A stretch of 43,999 bases of DNA, taken from the NCBI GenBank assembly GCA_900539145.1, contig UQAX01000021.1, positions 1 through 43,999 of the forward strand, given 5' to 3'. This document shows positions 1 to 8,402 of the stretch, piece after piece. This stretch comes from an uncultured Blautia sp. (lineage in GTDB: Bacteria > Bacillota > Clostridia > Lachnospirales > Lachnospiraceae). Within the stretch, counting starts at the first letter, position 1, and each line of letters opens with the position of its first letter. The position numbers and the translations under genes were made by a program. The notes below the pieces were generated by a model. The model saw only the letters and a program-made list of their open reading frames with translations. It was not told where the DNA came from and made no database searches.

Positions 1-12
1 TTAGCAAAGAAA

Positions 13-53
13 AAAGCCCGATTTTATGTGGGCTTTGGCGTTTCGCAAACGCC
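13..53 (+). terminator. Two adjacent hairpins before the first gene
   Basis: A 7-bp stem (13-19 with 30-36, AAAGCCC/GGGCTTT) is followed directly by a second 7-bp stem (37-43 with 47-53, GGCGTTT/AAACGCC). The first looks like the terminator of a gene upstream of the window. Neither has a long T-run, so termination is an inference. Confidence 0.45.
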
Positions 54-75
54 TAGTGAAATAATATAAACGGAG

Positions 76-2190
76 GTGATTTATATAAATTGTAAAGCGA
101 AGAAAAACAAAAAAATAGTTGCGCTCGGAATTATAACAGCAGCTCTATGGATGCTGCCTTCCACCATAGAGGCATCGCCTCAGGAAACAAAAATTCATTT
201 TATATCTTTATATGGTGACACAGATGCTATTTTATTGGAAAGCAATGGGCATTATGGCTTGGTGGACTTTGGCGAGGACTGGGAATATCCGGACGGAACA
301 GATAGCAGATATCCTCTTAGAAGCGGAATAACCAAGGGGGTTGGATATGAACAGCAGGTTATTCATTATCTAAAAAGTCAGGGAGTGGAAAAGCTGGACT
401 TTTGTATAGCGACACATTCGCATAGTGACCATATTGGAGGAGGAGATGAGATTTTAGACGCTTTTCCTACTGACAGATTATATATCAATCAATATGATGA
501 CGCTTATATTTTAAAAGAAAATGAGTATCATTTATGGGATAATCAGTATATTTATGACGATATTATAGATGCAGCAAACAGAAACGGTACAGAAATTATT
601 ACAGATTTGGATTTGGAAGAAAATGCAGAATACCGTTCTTTTATTTTAGGGGATATGTCGATTGATTTGCTGAACCTTCAGCGAAGAAGGGATAAAAACG
701 GACAGATACTTCCTGTTGTGGATGAAAATGAGAATTGCATTGTCACAAAGATTACGGCATATGGAAGAACTGCGCTTCTGACAGCAGATGTAGATCCAAC
801 AGAAGGAGATACGGGAAAAATTGCAAACCAGTTGATTGATGAGTTGGGAGATTTGCCTCAATATCAACCGGAAAACGGATTAATGCCTGAATTGAAAGAA
901 GAATACCCAGAGGAAAATTACAAGGCGGTAAGCGCCACCGTTTTAGACCATCCTGAAAATCGTGTAGTGAAAGATACAGGAGTTTTCGAAAAAATTGATG
1001 AAACACAGGTAAATACCGGAAAAAGAATTAGCATTGATTTGATGAAGATGGCGCATCATTCGAATGACTGGAATAATACCACGTATTTTTTGACATCTTT
1101 AAATCCGAAAGCTGTGGTAATAACAGGATATGAAGCCTCTTTTAACGAAAGAGAAAGGGACTGTCTTCCGAATGCAAAGGTGTATGCTACGGCCACAAAT
1201 TCGGCGGCAGTAGTGGCAGAATTTCATGCGTCAGGTGTGGAAACCCGGTACGTGAAGCTGTCGCCTGAATGGATGGAGATGGATGACAACTGGTATTATT
1301 TTGATGAAAACGGAAGAACCTTTACTGATGAAAGTGTACACGAAATTGATGGAAAACCGTATTGCTTTGATGAAAAAGGAGCAGTGGAAAAAGAGAACCA
1401 ATGGGTAAAAGTAGACGGAAAGTGGAAATATTGGCTTGTAACAGGAGACTTTCAGAAAAGTAGTTGGTTAAATCTGGATGGTGTTTTCTATTATTTAGAT
1501 GAACAGGGTAATGTGGCAATCGGTTGGAAACAAATAGATGATAACTGGTACTATTTTAAGGAAAACGGAACTATGGCAACAGACAGTTGGATCGGAGAGG
1601 ATTATGTAGATGCAACCGGTGCGTGGCGACCGGAGATATTGAAAGAAAAGTGGATATCCTCAGGAGAAAAATGGTGGTATCGTCATAGTGATGGAAGCTA
1701 TACAACGTCAAACTGGGAATGGATTAACGGGAAATGGTATTACTTTGATGCTTCGGGCTGGATGGTGACAGGCTGGCAGAAAGTAGGAGATAACTGGTAT
1801 TATCTGTATAATGATGGTGTTATGGCATCCGACACTTGGATTGGAGAGGATTATGTAGATGCAACCGGTGCATGGCGACCAGAGATATTGAAAGAAAAGT
1901 GGATATCCTCAGGAGAAAAATGGTGGTATCGCCATAATGACGGAAGCTATACAACGTCAAACTGGGAATGGATTAACGGGAAATGGTATTACTTTGATGC
2001 TTCGGGCTGGATGATGACAGGCTGGCAGAAAGTAGGAGATGTGTGGTACTATTTGTATAGCGATGGAGCTATGGCATCAGATACCTGGGTTGGAAATTAT
2101 TATTTGAAATCTGATGGAAGAATGGCTGTATCTGAATGGGTTCAAGACGGACAATATTATGTAGATGAAAATGGGCTTTGGGTGCCTTAA
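76..2190 (+). CDS. Secreted MBL-fold hydrolase with choline-binding-type cell wall repeats
   Basis: The N-terminus is a signal peptide (basic residues 7-13, hydrophobic 14-30). Residues 38-390 form a metallo-beta-lactamase domain of the ComEC/Rec2-associated type, with the metal motif HSHSDH at 114-119 (T-H-S-H-S-D-H), a later TADVD strand and a KMAHHSND motif. From about residue 400 the protein is built of aromatic WYYF/GW cell-wall-binding repeats (choline- or glucan-binding family), including two nearly identical 83-residue blocks. The protein is probably exported and held on the cell wall through teichoic-acid choline or a similar ligand; its substrate is unknown. The start is uncertain. 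The frame is closed by a stop at 67-69, no ATG precedes codon 26, and the GTG at 76 lies inside the Shine-Dalgarno sequence GGAGGTGAT (72-80). An ATA at 85 has better spacing. The gene stands alone and ends in a hairpin. Confidence 0.82.
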   Translation: MIYINCKAKKNKKIVALGIITAALWMLPSTIEASPQETKIHFISLYGDTDAILLESNGHYGLVDFGEDWEYPDGTDSRYPLRSGITKGVGYEQQVIHYLKSQGVEKLDFCIATHSHSDHIGGGDEILDAFPTDRLYINQYDDAYILKENEYHLWDNQYIYDDIIDAANRNGTEIITDLDLEENAEYRSFILGDMSIDLLNLQRRRDKNGQILPVVDENENCIVTKITAYGRTALLTADVDPTEGDTGKIANQLIDELGDLPQYQPENGLMPELKEEYPEENYKAVSATVLDHPENRVVKDTGVFEKIDETQVNTGKRISIDLMKMAHHSNDWNNTTYFLTSLNPKAVVITGYEASFNERERDCLPNAKVYATATNSAAVVAEFHASGVETRYVKLSPEWMEMDDNWYYFDENGRTFTDESVHEIDGKPYCFDEKGAVEKENQWVKVDGKWKYWLVTGDFQKSSWLNLDGVFYYLDEQGNVAIGWKQIDDNWYYFKENGTMATDSWIGEDYVDATGAWRPEILKEKWISSGEKWWYRHSDGSYTTSNWEWINGKWYYFDASGWMVTGWQKVGDNWYYLYNDGVMASDTWIGEDYVDATGAWRPEILKEKWISSGEKWWYRHNDGSYTTSNWEWINGKWYYFDASGWMMTGWQKVGDVWYYLYSDGAMASDTWVGNYYLKSDGRMAVSEWVQDGQYYVDENGLWVP
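1588..2085 (+). repeat. Two tandem 249-bp (83-codon) near-identical repeats
   Basis: The segment starting with the codons for WIGEDYVDATGAW occurs at about 1588 and again at about 1837, a period of 249 bp. The two copies differ at only a few bases. They lie inside the cell-wall-binding region of the MBL protein and are a likely site of copy-number change by recombination. Confidence 0.9.
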
Positions 2191-2212
2191 AGCAAAGCTC
2201 ATAAAAACAGAA

Positions 2213-2262
2213 GCAGTGGTATCAAAGAAAGTATATTACACTTGATGCCACTGCATTTATTA
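2213..2262 (+). terminator. Hairpin terminator of the MBL gene
   Basis: GCAGTGGTATCAA (2213-2225) pairs with TTGATGCCACTGC (2242-2254), 13 bp with one G-U pair, followed by an A/T-rich ATTTATTATTTC. It lies 22 bases after the stop codon. Confidence 0.6.
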
Positions 2263-2382
2263 TTTCATAGGAAATTGCATCCTATGAAATAATAAATGCT
2301 CCGCAAGGATGCGCAGCTCGCGGAAGTGAAATTATCATTTTGTGAACCGCTCGCGCGCGGAGATTGCGCTATTGCGCAATCT
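2253..2382. repeat. Cluster of intergenic palindromes
   Basis: A perfect 20-bp inverted repeat (2253-2272 with 2280-2299, 7-base loop) is followed by a TCCGC/GCGGA stem (2300-2324), a CG-rich stretch with repeated GCTCGCG and CGCGG words (2311-2360) and a 9-bp hairpin AGATTGCGC/GCGCAATCT (2361-2382). The region lies between convergent genes. The last hairpin could terminate transcription from either side. The density of palindromes suggests a dispersed palindromic element, which is an inference. Confidence 0.6.
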
Positions 2383-2397
2383 TTCTTAACGTAAAGA

Positions 2398-3234
2398 TTA
2401 TGCTCTCAACTGTTCGAGAATTTCATAAGGAATTTTTAAATTGCCTTTTCCGCATCCCAAATCAATATAAGGTTTATTGCTTCCATGAAAATCACTGCCT
2501 CCGGATTGCTTTAGTCCATAACGTTTTGCTAGCTGTTTTGTAAATAATTCATCCGCCGGAGTATAAGAAACATATAGAGTTTCTATGCCGTCTAAGCCAT
2601 TTTGGGATAATTCATTTACCAGACTTTCCAATCGGTCTTTTGACAATCTGGTAAGGATAGGATGTGCAAAAATTGCCTTTCCTCCGCCTTCATGAATGAG
2701 ATGAATTGCCTGAAAAGGGGTGACCTTTTCTCTTGGAACGTAACATTTGGCATGATTTCCCAGATAACGGTCAAAAGCTTCCTTCATAGAACCTACATAG
2801 TTGTGCTCAAAAAGAAAACGAGCGAAATGGGCACGTGTCCAAACACTGTTTGGAAAATCCTCTTCCATAAGCTTGGCCGTTATAGGAATTCCTTCTTTTT
2901 GAAGACGTGCTATCATTTTTTCGTTACGCAGCTCTCTTGAAGCTTGAAATTCAGAAAGAGTTTTTCTGAAATATGTATTTTTCCAGTCAATATCCAGACC
3001 TACAATATGAACATCCGTAGAATTCCATGTAGTAGACAGCTCAATGCCGGGAATTATTTCTAAATTACTTCCGCAAGCAGCTTTAAAAGCTTCTTCTAAA
3101 CCGTCTGTTGTATCATGGTCTGTGAGAGCAAAAGCGGATAAGTTTTTTTCTATGGCATAATGTACTAATTCAGAGGGGGTAAAAGTTCCGTCAGAGACAG
3201 TAGAATGAACATGTAAATCAATGTATTTTTCCAT
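2398..3234 (-). CDS. PHP-domain phosphoesterase, YciV/TrpH family
   Basis: This 278-residue protein opens with the PHP metal motif DLHVHS (6-11), followed by TDHDT (38-42) and GIELS (63-67), and has a late GGSDFHG motif. This is the layout of the YciV (RNase AM / nucleoside 3',5'-bisphosphate phosphatase) family, cytoplasmic metal-dependent enzymes that trim RNA 5' ends or hydrolyse phosphoesters. Length is typical. The ATG at 3234 is preceded on the minus strand by AAAGGAGAA, a good ribosome binding site. The gene follows tRNA-Glu on the same strand but is separated from it by a terminator-like hairpin. The exact substrate cannot be read from the sequence. Confidence 0.88.
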   Translation of the reverse strand: MEKYIDLHVHSTVSDGTFTPSELVHYAIEKNLSAFALTDHDTTDGLEEAFKAACGSNLEIIPGIELSTTWNSTDVHIVGLDIDWKNTYFRKTLSEFQASRELRNEKMIARLQKEGIPITAKLMEEDFPNSVWTRAHFARFLFEHNYVGSMKEAFDRYLGNHAKCYVPREKVTPFQAIHLIHEGGGKAIFAHPILTRLSKDRLESLVNELSQNGLDGIETLYVSYTPADELFTKQLAKRYGLKQSGGSDFHGSNKPYIDLGCGKGNLKIPYEILEQLRA

Positions 3235-3307
3235 AAGGTTCTCCTTTCTTGCAAGAATAGCAGAGTTGTATCGGATTTATTTTACAAAACAGATTGTTGT
3301 ATAAAAC

Positions 3308-3338
3308 AAAAAAAGAAATACCGCATGGTATTTCTTTT
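3308..3338 (-). terminator. Terminator of tRNA-Glu
   Basis: A perfect 12-bp stem (3311-3322 with 3327-3338) around a GCAT loop is followed on the minus strand by seven U residues (3314 down to 3308). It lies just after the tRNA. Confidence 0.85.
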
Positions 3339-3344
3339 GCAAAG

Positions 3345-3416
3345 CAGTTCGTACGGGAATCGAACCCGTGTTTCCGCCGTGAGAGGGCGGCGTCTTAACC
3401 GCTTGACCAACGAACC
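3345..3416 (-). tRNA. tRNA-Glu (anticodon CTC)
   Basis: On the minus strand the 72 bases fold as a cloverleaf. The acceptor GGTTCGT pairs with ACGAACT (first pair G-U). The D arm GTC/GAC encloses AAGCGGTTAA. The anticodon stem CCGCC/GGCGG holds the loop CTCTCAC, giving anticodon CTC, and the T loop is TTCGATT. Body and anticodon match bacterial tRNA-Glu. CCA is not encoded. Confidence 0.93.
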
Positions 3417-3426
3417 GTACTCACAC

Positions 3427-3455
3427 ATAATACCCTGTTAAGTGGGAAATGTCAA
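3427..3455 (-). promoter_or_regulatory. Sigma-A promoter of tRNA-Glu
   Basis: On the minus strand TTGACA (3455-3450) and TATTAT (3432-3427) are separated by exactly 17 bases. The -10 lies 10 bases upstream of the tRNA, as expected for a stable RNA gene. Confidence 0.8.
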
Positions 3456-3489
3456 TAGTTTTTTTGAAAAAATATTAAAATAAATACTA

Positions 3490-3518
3490 TTGACAACAGA
3501 ACTTATGTTCGATAAAAT
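3490..3518 (+). promoter_or_regulatory. Sigma-A promoter with LexA/SOS-type box
   Basis: TTGACA (3490-3495), a 17-base spacer and TAAAAT (3513-3518) form a near-consensus promoter for the PAP2-parE-parC operon. The spacer holds GAAC-TTAT-GTTC (3499-3510), matching the core GAAC-N4-GTTC of the Firmicutes LexA box. A repressor bound there would block RNA polymerase, so damage-inducible control is inferred. Confidence 0.72.
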
Positions 3519-3609
3519 ATAGAAAAAGAAAAATTATTTGAAAATATCTTTAAAATGGGATATGATATAGAAGATTTTGCGTTAAAATAAAACAAGAGAG
3601 GAAATGTGT

Positions 3610-4155
3610 ATGGAGTGGGAATTTGCAATTTTAGACATGCTGCAAAACATTCAAAATCCGGTGCTTACCAAAATCATGGCATTTATTACTATGTTAGGCG
3701 AAGCCGGATGGTTTTGGATTGTATTAGGAATTGTTTTGCTATGTACGAAGAAATATCGAAAATGCGGAGTGGCGGTTCTTTTCGCATTGATTTTAGACCT
3801 TATATTGGCGAATATAATTTTGAAACCTTTGGTAGCTAGACCGAGGCCATGCTGGATACGGGAAGATATTGAGCTTTTGGTACGTGTGCCAAAGGATTAT
3901 TCTTTTCCTTCCGGTCATACGATGGCATCTTTTGCTTCTGCGGGAGCATTGCTGCTTACAGAGAAAAAGTTTGGAATAGTAGCTTGTGTGCTGGCGGCAC
4001 TTATGGGGATTTCCAGATTGTACTTTTATGTACATTTTCCCACAGATGTTTTGGCAGGGACTGTTTTAGGGATTTTATGCGGAATTGTCGGTGTTTATTT
4101 AATGAAACGGATGCAGAATACAAAATTTGGAAGATTTTATTCTGCTGGGAAATGA
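3610..4155 (+). CDS. PAP2-family membrane phosphatase
   Basis: This 181-residue integral membrane protein has several hydrophobic segments and the complete PAP2 signature: KPLVARPRP (72-80), PSGH (100-103) and SR-x5-H-x3-D (SRLYFYVHFPTD, 135-146). Members dephosphorylate lipid phosphates such as undecaprenyl pyrophosphate or phosphatidylglycerol phosphate on the outer membrane face. The ATG at 3610 is preferred over the in-frame ATG at 3604, because the ribosome binding site AGAGAGG (3595-3601) lies only 2 bases from 3604 but 8 from 3610. It is the first gene behind the promoter at 3490 and is followed 47 bases later by parE. The link to topoisomerase genes is positional; the substrate is not known. 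Confidence 0.87.
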   Translation: MEWEFAILDMLQNIQNPVLTKIMAFITMLGEAGWFWIVLGIVLLCTKKYRKCGVAVLFALILDLILANIILKPLVARPRPCWIREDIELLVRVPKDYSFPSGHTMASFASAGALLLTEKKFGIVACVLAALMGISRLYFYVHFPTDVLAGTVLGILCGIVGVYLMKRMQNTKFGRFYSAGK

Positions 4156-4202
4156 TGTGTAAAGTTGATGTGAGTGAGTTTAGTTAAGAGAGGTTTGTAG
4201 AA

Positions 4203-6125
4203 ATGGCAAAGAAAAATACGTATGATGCCAGTAGTATTACGGTACTGGAAGGTCTGGAGGCAGTTCGGAAGCGTCCGGGTATGTATATAGGAAGTGTTTC
4301 AAGAAAAGGTTTAAATCATCTCATATATGAAATTGTGGATAATGCAGTAGATGAACATTTGGCAGGATATTGTAAAAATATTCGAGTTACATTGGAAAAG
4401 GATGGTTCTGCCACCATTGAAGATGATGGACGAGGAATACCCGTAGGAATGCACGAAAAGGGGATGTCGGCAGAGCGTCTTGTTTTCACTACCTTGCATG
4501 CAGGGGGTAAGTTTGATGACTCTGTATATAAAACCAGCGGCGGACTTCATGGCGTAGGTTCTTCTGTTGTAAATGCTTTATCAGCGTTTTTGGATATTAA
4601 AGTCAGTACAGGAGGATATATTCACCATGACCATTACGAAAGAGGGGTTCCGACTATTCCTCTGGAGGACGGACTTTTGCCAAAGCTGGGACGTACAAAA
4701 GCTACCGGAACCTGTATCAATTTTTTGCCGGACGATGAGATTTTTGAAAAAACCAGATTTTCTTCCACAGAGGTGAAAAGCCGTCTGCATGAAACAGCAT
4801 ACTTAAATCCGGAGCTGACTATTCTTTTTCAGGATAACAGAGGTGCTGAGCCGGAGGAAATTGTTTTTCATGAGCCGGATGGAATTGTAGGCTTTATTAA
4901 GGATTTGAATAAAAAAAGCGAATGTATCCACGAACCTGTTTATTTTAAAGGAGAAAGTGACGGAATTACGGTAGAGGTGGCGTTCCAGTACGTAAATGAG
5001 TTTCGGGAGAACGTATTGGGATTTTGTAATAATATTTATAATTCAGAAGGCGGAACGCATCTTACAGGCTTTAAAACTACCTTTACATCTGTTATGAATA
5101 CTTATGCCAGAGAGCTTGGCATTTTAAAAGAGAAAGACAGTAATTTTACCGGAGCAGATGTGCGTAACGGCATGACAGCAGTAGTATCGATTAAGCATCC
5201 GGCGCCTAGATTTGAGGGACAGACGAAAACAAAACTGGATAATCAGGACGCATCGAAAGCAACCGGCAAAGTTACAGGCGAGGAAATCGTATTATATTTT
5301 GACAGAAATCTGGATGTGTTGAAAAGTGTTCTTGCCTGTGCAGAGAAATCAGCTAAAATTCGCAAAACAGAAGAAAAGGCAAAGACAAACTTATTAACAA
5401 AGCAGAAATATTCCTTTGACTCCAATGGAAAGCTGTCAAATTGTGAAAAAAGAGATCCTTCTTTATGTGAGATTTTTATTGTGGAAGGAGACTCTGCGGG
5501 AGGAAGTGCGAAGAGTGCCAGAGACAGAAGCTTTCAGGCAATTCTTCCAATCAGAGGAAAAATTTTAAATGTGGAGAAAGCCACCATTGATAAGGTTCTT
5601 GCCAATGCAGAAATCAAAACAATGATTAATGCTTTTGGCTGCGGTTTTTCAGAAGGCTATGGGAACGATTTTGATATTACAAAACTTCGCTATAATAAAA
5701 TTATTATTATGGCAGATGCGGATGTGGACGGAGCACACATTTCTACCTTGCTTCTTACTTTGTTTTATCGTTTTATGCCGGAGCTGATTTACGAAGGTCA
5801 TGTATATATTGCCATGCCTCCATTGTATAAAGCAATGCCGACAAAAGGAAAAGAAGAATATCTTTATGATGATAAGGCACTGGAAAAATACAGAAGAACT
5901 CATAAAGGTTCGTTTACTCTGCAAAGATATAAAGGTCTGGGTGAAATGGATGCACAGCAGCTTTGGGAAACAACGTTAAACCCTGAGACAAGAATGCTGC
6001 GTCTGGTAGAAATTGAAGATGCGAGAATGGCGTCAGAGGTAACGGAAATTCTTATGGGTACAGAAGTTCCGCCAAGAAAAGCGTTTATTTATGAGCATGC
6101 CAGAGATGCCCAGTTAGATATATAG
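4203..6125 (+). CDS. parE: Type IIA topoisomerase B subunit, ParE-like (GyrB/ParE family)
   Basis: This 640-residue ATPase subunit carries the GHKL ATP-binding motifs EIVDNAVDEH and DDGRGIP, the ATP lid segment GLHGVGSSVVNALS, and the TOPRIM motifs VEGDSAGGS and DADVDGAH that bind magnesium for DNA cleavage. With the next gene it forms a heterotetramer that passes one duplex through another. The family cannot be split into gyrase and topoisomerase IV on this subunit alone. ParE is favoured because the neighbours are not dnaA/dnaN/recF, as for clostridial gyrBA, and because the partner lacks a GyrA box. The ribosome binding site is AGAGAGG and the stop overlaps the ribosome binding site of the next gene. 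Confidence 0.85.
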   Translation: MAKKNTYDASSITVLEGLEAVRKRPGMYIGSVSRKGLNHLIYEIVDNAVDEHLAGYCKNIRVTLEKDGSATIEDDGRGIPVGMHEKGMSAERLVFTTLHAGGKFDDSVYKTSGGLHGVGSSVVNALSAFLDIKVSTGGYIHHDHYERGVPTIPLEDGLLPKLGRTKATGTCINFLPDDEIFEKTRFSSTEVKSRLHETAYLNPELTILFQDNRGAEPEEIVFHEPDGIVGFIKDLNKKSECIHEPVYFKGESDGITVEVAFQYVNEFRENVLGFCNNIYNSEGGTHLTGFKTTFTSVMNTYARELGILKEKDSNFTGADVRNGMTAVVSIKHPAPRFEGQTKTKLDNQDASKATGKVTGEEIVLYFDRNLDVLKSVLACAEKSAKIRKTEEKAKTNLLTKQKYSFDSNGKLSNCEKRDPSLCEIFIVEGDSAGGSAKSARDRSFQAILPIRGKILNVEKATIDKVLANAEIKTMINAFGCGFSEGYGNDFDITKLRYNKIIIMADADVDGAHISTLLLTLFYRFMPELIYEGHVYIAMPPLYKAMPTKGKEEYLYDDKALEKYRRTHKGSFTLQRYKGLGEMDAQQLWETTLNPETRMLRLVEIEDARMASEVTEILMGTEVPPRKAFIYEHARDAQLDI

Positions 6126-6135
6126 GAGGTTAAAA

Positions 6136-8382
6136 ATGGCAGATATACAGGAAAATATTATCAGAACCGAATATTCGGAAATTATGCAGAAATCGTATAT
6201 TGATTATGCTATGAGCGTTATTATTGCCAGAGCGCTTCCTGATGTACGTGACGGATTAAAACCGGTACAGAGAAGAACGCTGTATGATATGTATGAATTG
6301 GGTATTCGATATGACAGACCTTATCGAAAATGTGCCCGTATTGTGGGAGATACCATGGGTAAATACCATCCCCATGGAGACAGCTCGATATATGAGGCGC
6401 TTGTGGTAATGGCGCAGGAATTTAAAAAAGGACTTCCTTTGGTAGACGGTCACGGGAATTTTGGTTCTATTGAGGGGGATGGGGCAGCTGCTATGCGATA
6501 TACAGAAGCCCGTCTTCAGAAAATTACACAGGAAGTTTACTTGAGCGACATGGATAAACAGGTGGTGGATTTTCTGCCTAATTTTGATGAGACAGAAAAA
6601 GAACCGGAAGTTTTACCGGTAAAAATCCCAAATCTTCTTGTTAATGGGGCAGACGGAATTGCCGTAGGTATGGCAACCAGTATTCCTCCCCATAATTTGG
6701 GAGAAGTCATTGATGCAGTAATTGCATATATGAAAAATAATGAGATTACTGTTCGGGAATTAATGGAATATATCAAAGGACCGGACTTTCCAACAGGCGG
6801 CATTGTTGTCAATAAAGACGATTTACTTTCTATTTATGAAACAGGAACAGGTAAAATTAAAATCCGTGGAAAAGTAGAAGTAGAAAAAGGAAAAAACGGG
6901 AAATCGTTGTTGGTTATTACAGAAATTCCTTATACTATGATAGGGGCGAATATCGGAAAGTTTTTAAATGACGTAGCAGCTTTAAGCGAAAGCAAGAAAA
7001 CAACGGATATTGTAGATATTGCAAATCAGTCCTCAAAAGAAGGCATTCGTATTGTCATTGAATTGAAAAAGGGAGCTGATGCAGAAAATCTGAAAAATAT
7101 GCTCTACAAAAAAACACGTTTGGAAGATACGTTCGGTGTAAATATGCTGGCAGTGGCAGACGGTAAGCCGGAGACCTTGAGCCTAAAGCAGATTATTGAG
7201 CATCATGTGGATTTTCAGTTTGACATTGCCACAAGGAAATATACCAGTCTTTTAGCAAAAGAAAGAGAAAATCAGGAAGTACAGGAAGGCCTTATAAAAG
7301 CCTGTGATGTCATTGACTTGATTATTGAGATTTTAAGAGGCAGTAAAAACAGAGAACAGGTAAAAAAATGTCTGATTAACGGCGAAACAGAAGGTATTCA
7401 TTTCAAGACAAAAACCAGCGAACGTCAGGCGAAAAAGCTTCATTTTACAGAGCGTCAGGCAACAGCAATTTTAGATATGCGTCTTTATAAGCTGATTGGA
7501 TTGGAAATTGAAACACTTATGGCAGAACACGAAGAAACCATGAAAAAAATTGCTTTGTATGAAGATATTTTGAATAACTATTCTTCTATGGCAAAAGTGA
7601 TTATAAAAGAACTGCAAAAGGTAAAAAAAGAATACAGCAGAGTGCGCCGTACAGTAGTAGAAAATGCTGCGGAAGCTGTTTATGAAGAAAAGAAAATAGA
7701 GGAAACGGAAGTTGTCTTTTTGATGGATCGTTTTGGCTATGCCAGAACAATAGACAAATCCACTTATGAAAGAAATAAAGAAACTGCCGACAGTGAGAAC
7801 AAATATGTCCTCACCTGTATGAATACGGGAAAAATCTGTTTGTTTACAGATACAGGCAAAATGTACACCATTAAGGTACAGGACCTTCCATTTGGAAAAT
7901 TCAGAGATAAAGGAATACCGGTAGATAATGTAAGTAATTACGACAGTGCAGCAGAACAGATTGTCTTTGTGGGAAGCATGGCAGATATCATTCATACAAC
8001 TCTTTGTTTTGTTACAGCAAAAGGGATGGTGAAGCTAGTAGAAGGCAAAGAGTTTGATGTGGCAAAAAGAACCATTTCTTCCACAAAATTGGCAGAAGAA
8101 GACAGTATTGTTATGGTACAGAATGCAGAACCTATGGAGCATTTGGTTTTACAGACAAAAGAAGGATATTTTCTGAAGTTTCTGAAGGCAGAAATTCCAT
8201 ATAAGAAGAAAACAGCTCTTGGTGTAAGAGGAATAAAAATGAATGAAAGTGATTGCGTAGAGCATGCGTATATGTTGGAAAATCGTACTGAATATCCGAT
8301 TTCTTATAAAGAGAAAACATTGGTGCTAAATAAATTAAAGCTTGGAAAGCGTGATGCAAAGGGGATAAAGACACGGGTATAA
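6136..8382 (+). CDS. parC: Type IIA topoisomerase A subunit, ParC-like (GyrA/ParC family)
   Basis: This 748-residue subunit has the quinolone-region sequence KYHPHGDSSIYEALV, with Ser and Glu at the two usual resistance positions, and the catalytic tyrosine in AAMRYTEAR. A coiled-coil gate region (about 360-490) precedes a shortened C-terminal beta-propeller domain. The C-terminal part shows no QRRGGKG-like GyrA box, which gyrase needs for DNA wrapping, so topoisomerase IV (decatenation) is the better call. It starts 10 bases after parE with AGGAGG at 6124-6129. Translational coupling is likely and the SOS-type promoter at 3490 would control both subunits. Confidence 0.84.
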   Translation: MADIQENIIRTEYSEIMQKSYIDYAMSVIIARALPDVRDGLKPVQRRTLYDMYELGIRYDRPYRKCARIVGDTMGKYHPHGDSSIYEALVVMAQEFKKGLPLVDGHGNFGSIEGDGAAAMRYTEARLQKITQEVYLSDMDKQVVDFLPNFDETEKEPEVLPVKIPNLLVNGADGIAVGMATSIPPHNLGEVIDAVIAYMKNNEITVRELMEYIKGPDFPTGGIVVNKDDLLSIYETGTGKIKIRGKVEVEKGKNGKSLLVITEIPYTMIGANIGKFLNDVAALSESKKTTDIVDIANQSSKEGIRIVIELKKGADAENLKNMLYKKTRLEDTFGVNMLAVADGKPETLSLKQIIEHHVDFQFDIATRKYTSLLAKERENQEVQEGLIKACDVIDLIIEILRGSKNREQVKKCLINGETEGIHFKTKTSERQAKKLHFTERQATAILDMRLYKLIGLEIETLMAEHEETMKKIALYEDILNNYSSMAKVIIKELQKVKKEYSRVRRTVVENAAEAVYEEKKIEETEVVFLMDRFGYARTIDKSTYERNKETADSENKYVLTCMNTGKICLFTDTGKMYTIKVQDLPFGKFRDKGIPVDNVSNYDSAAEQIVFVGSMADIIHTTLCFVTAKGMVKLVEGKEFDVAKRTISSTKLAEEDSIVMVQNAEPMEHLVLQTKEGYFLKFLKAEIPYKKKTALGVRGIKMNESDCVEHAYMLENRTEYPISYKEKTLVLNKLKLGKRDAKGIKTRV

Positions 8383-8402
8383 AACAGGAAAGAGGTGAAT
8401 TA

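Noticed and set aside
1588..2085. CRISPR-like repeat array
   Set aside because: There are only two direct, coding, 249-bp units without spacers. No CRISPR array was found anywhere in the window.
7471..7995. 174-codon minus-strand frame inside parC
   Set aside because: It is antisense to an intact conserved gene, with no ribosome binding site and no family resemblance.
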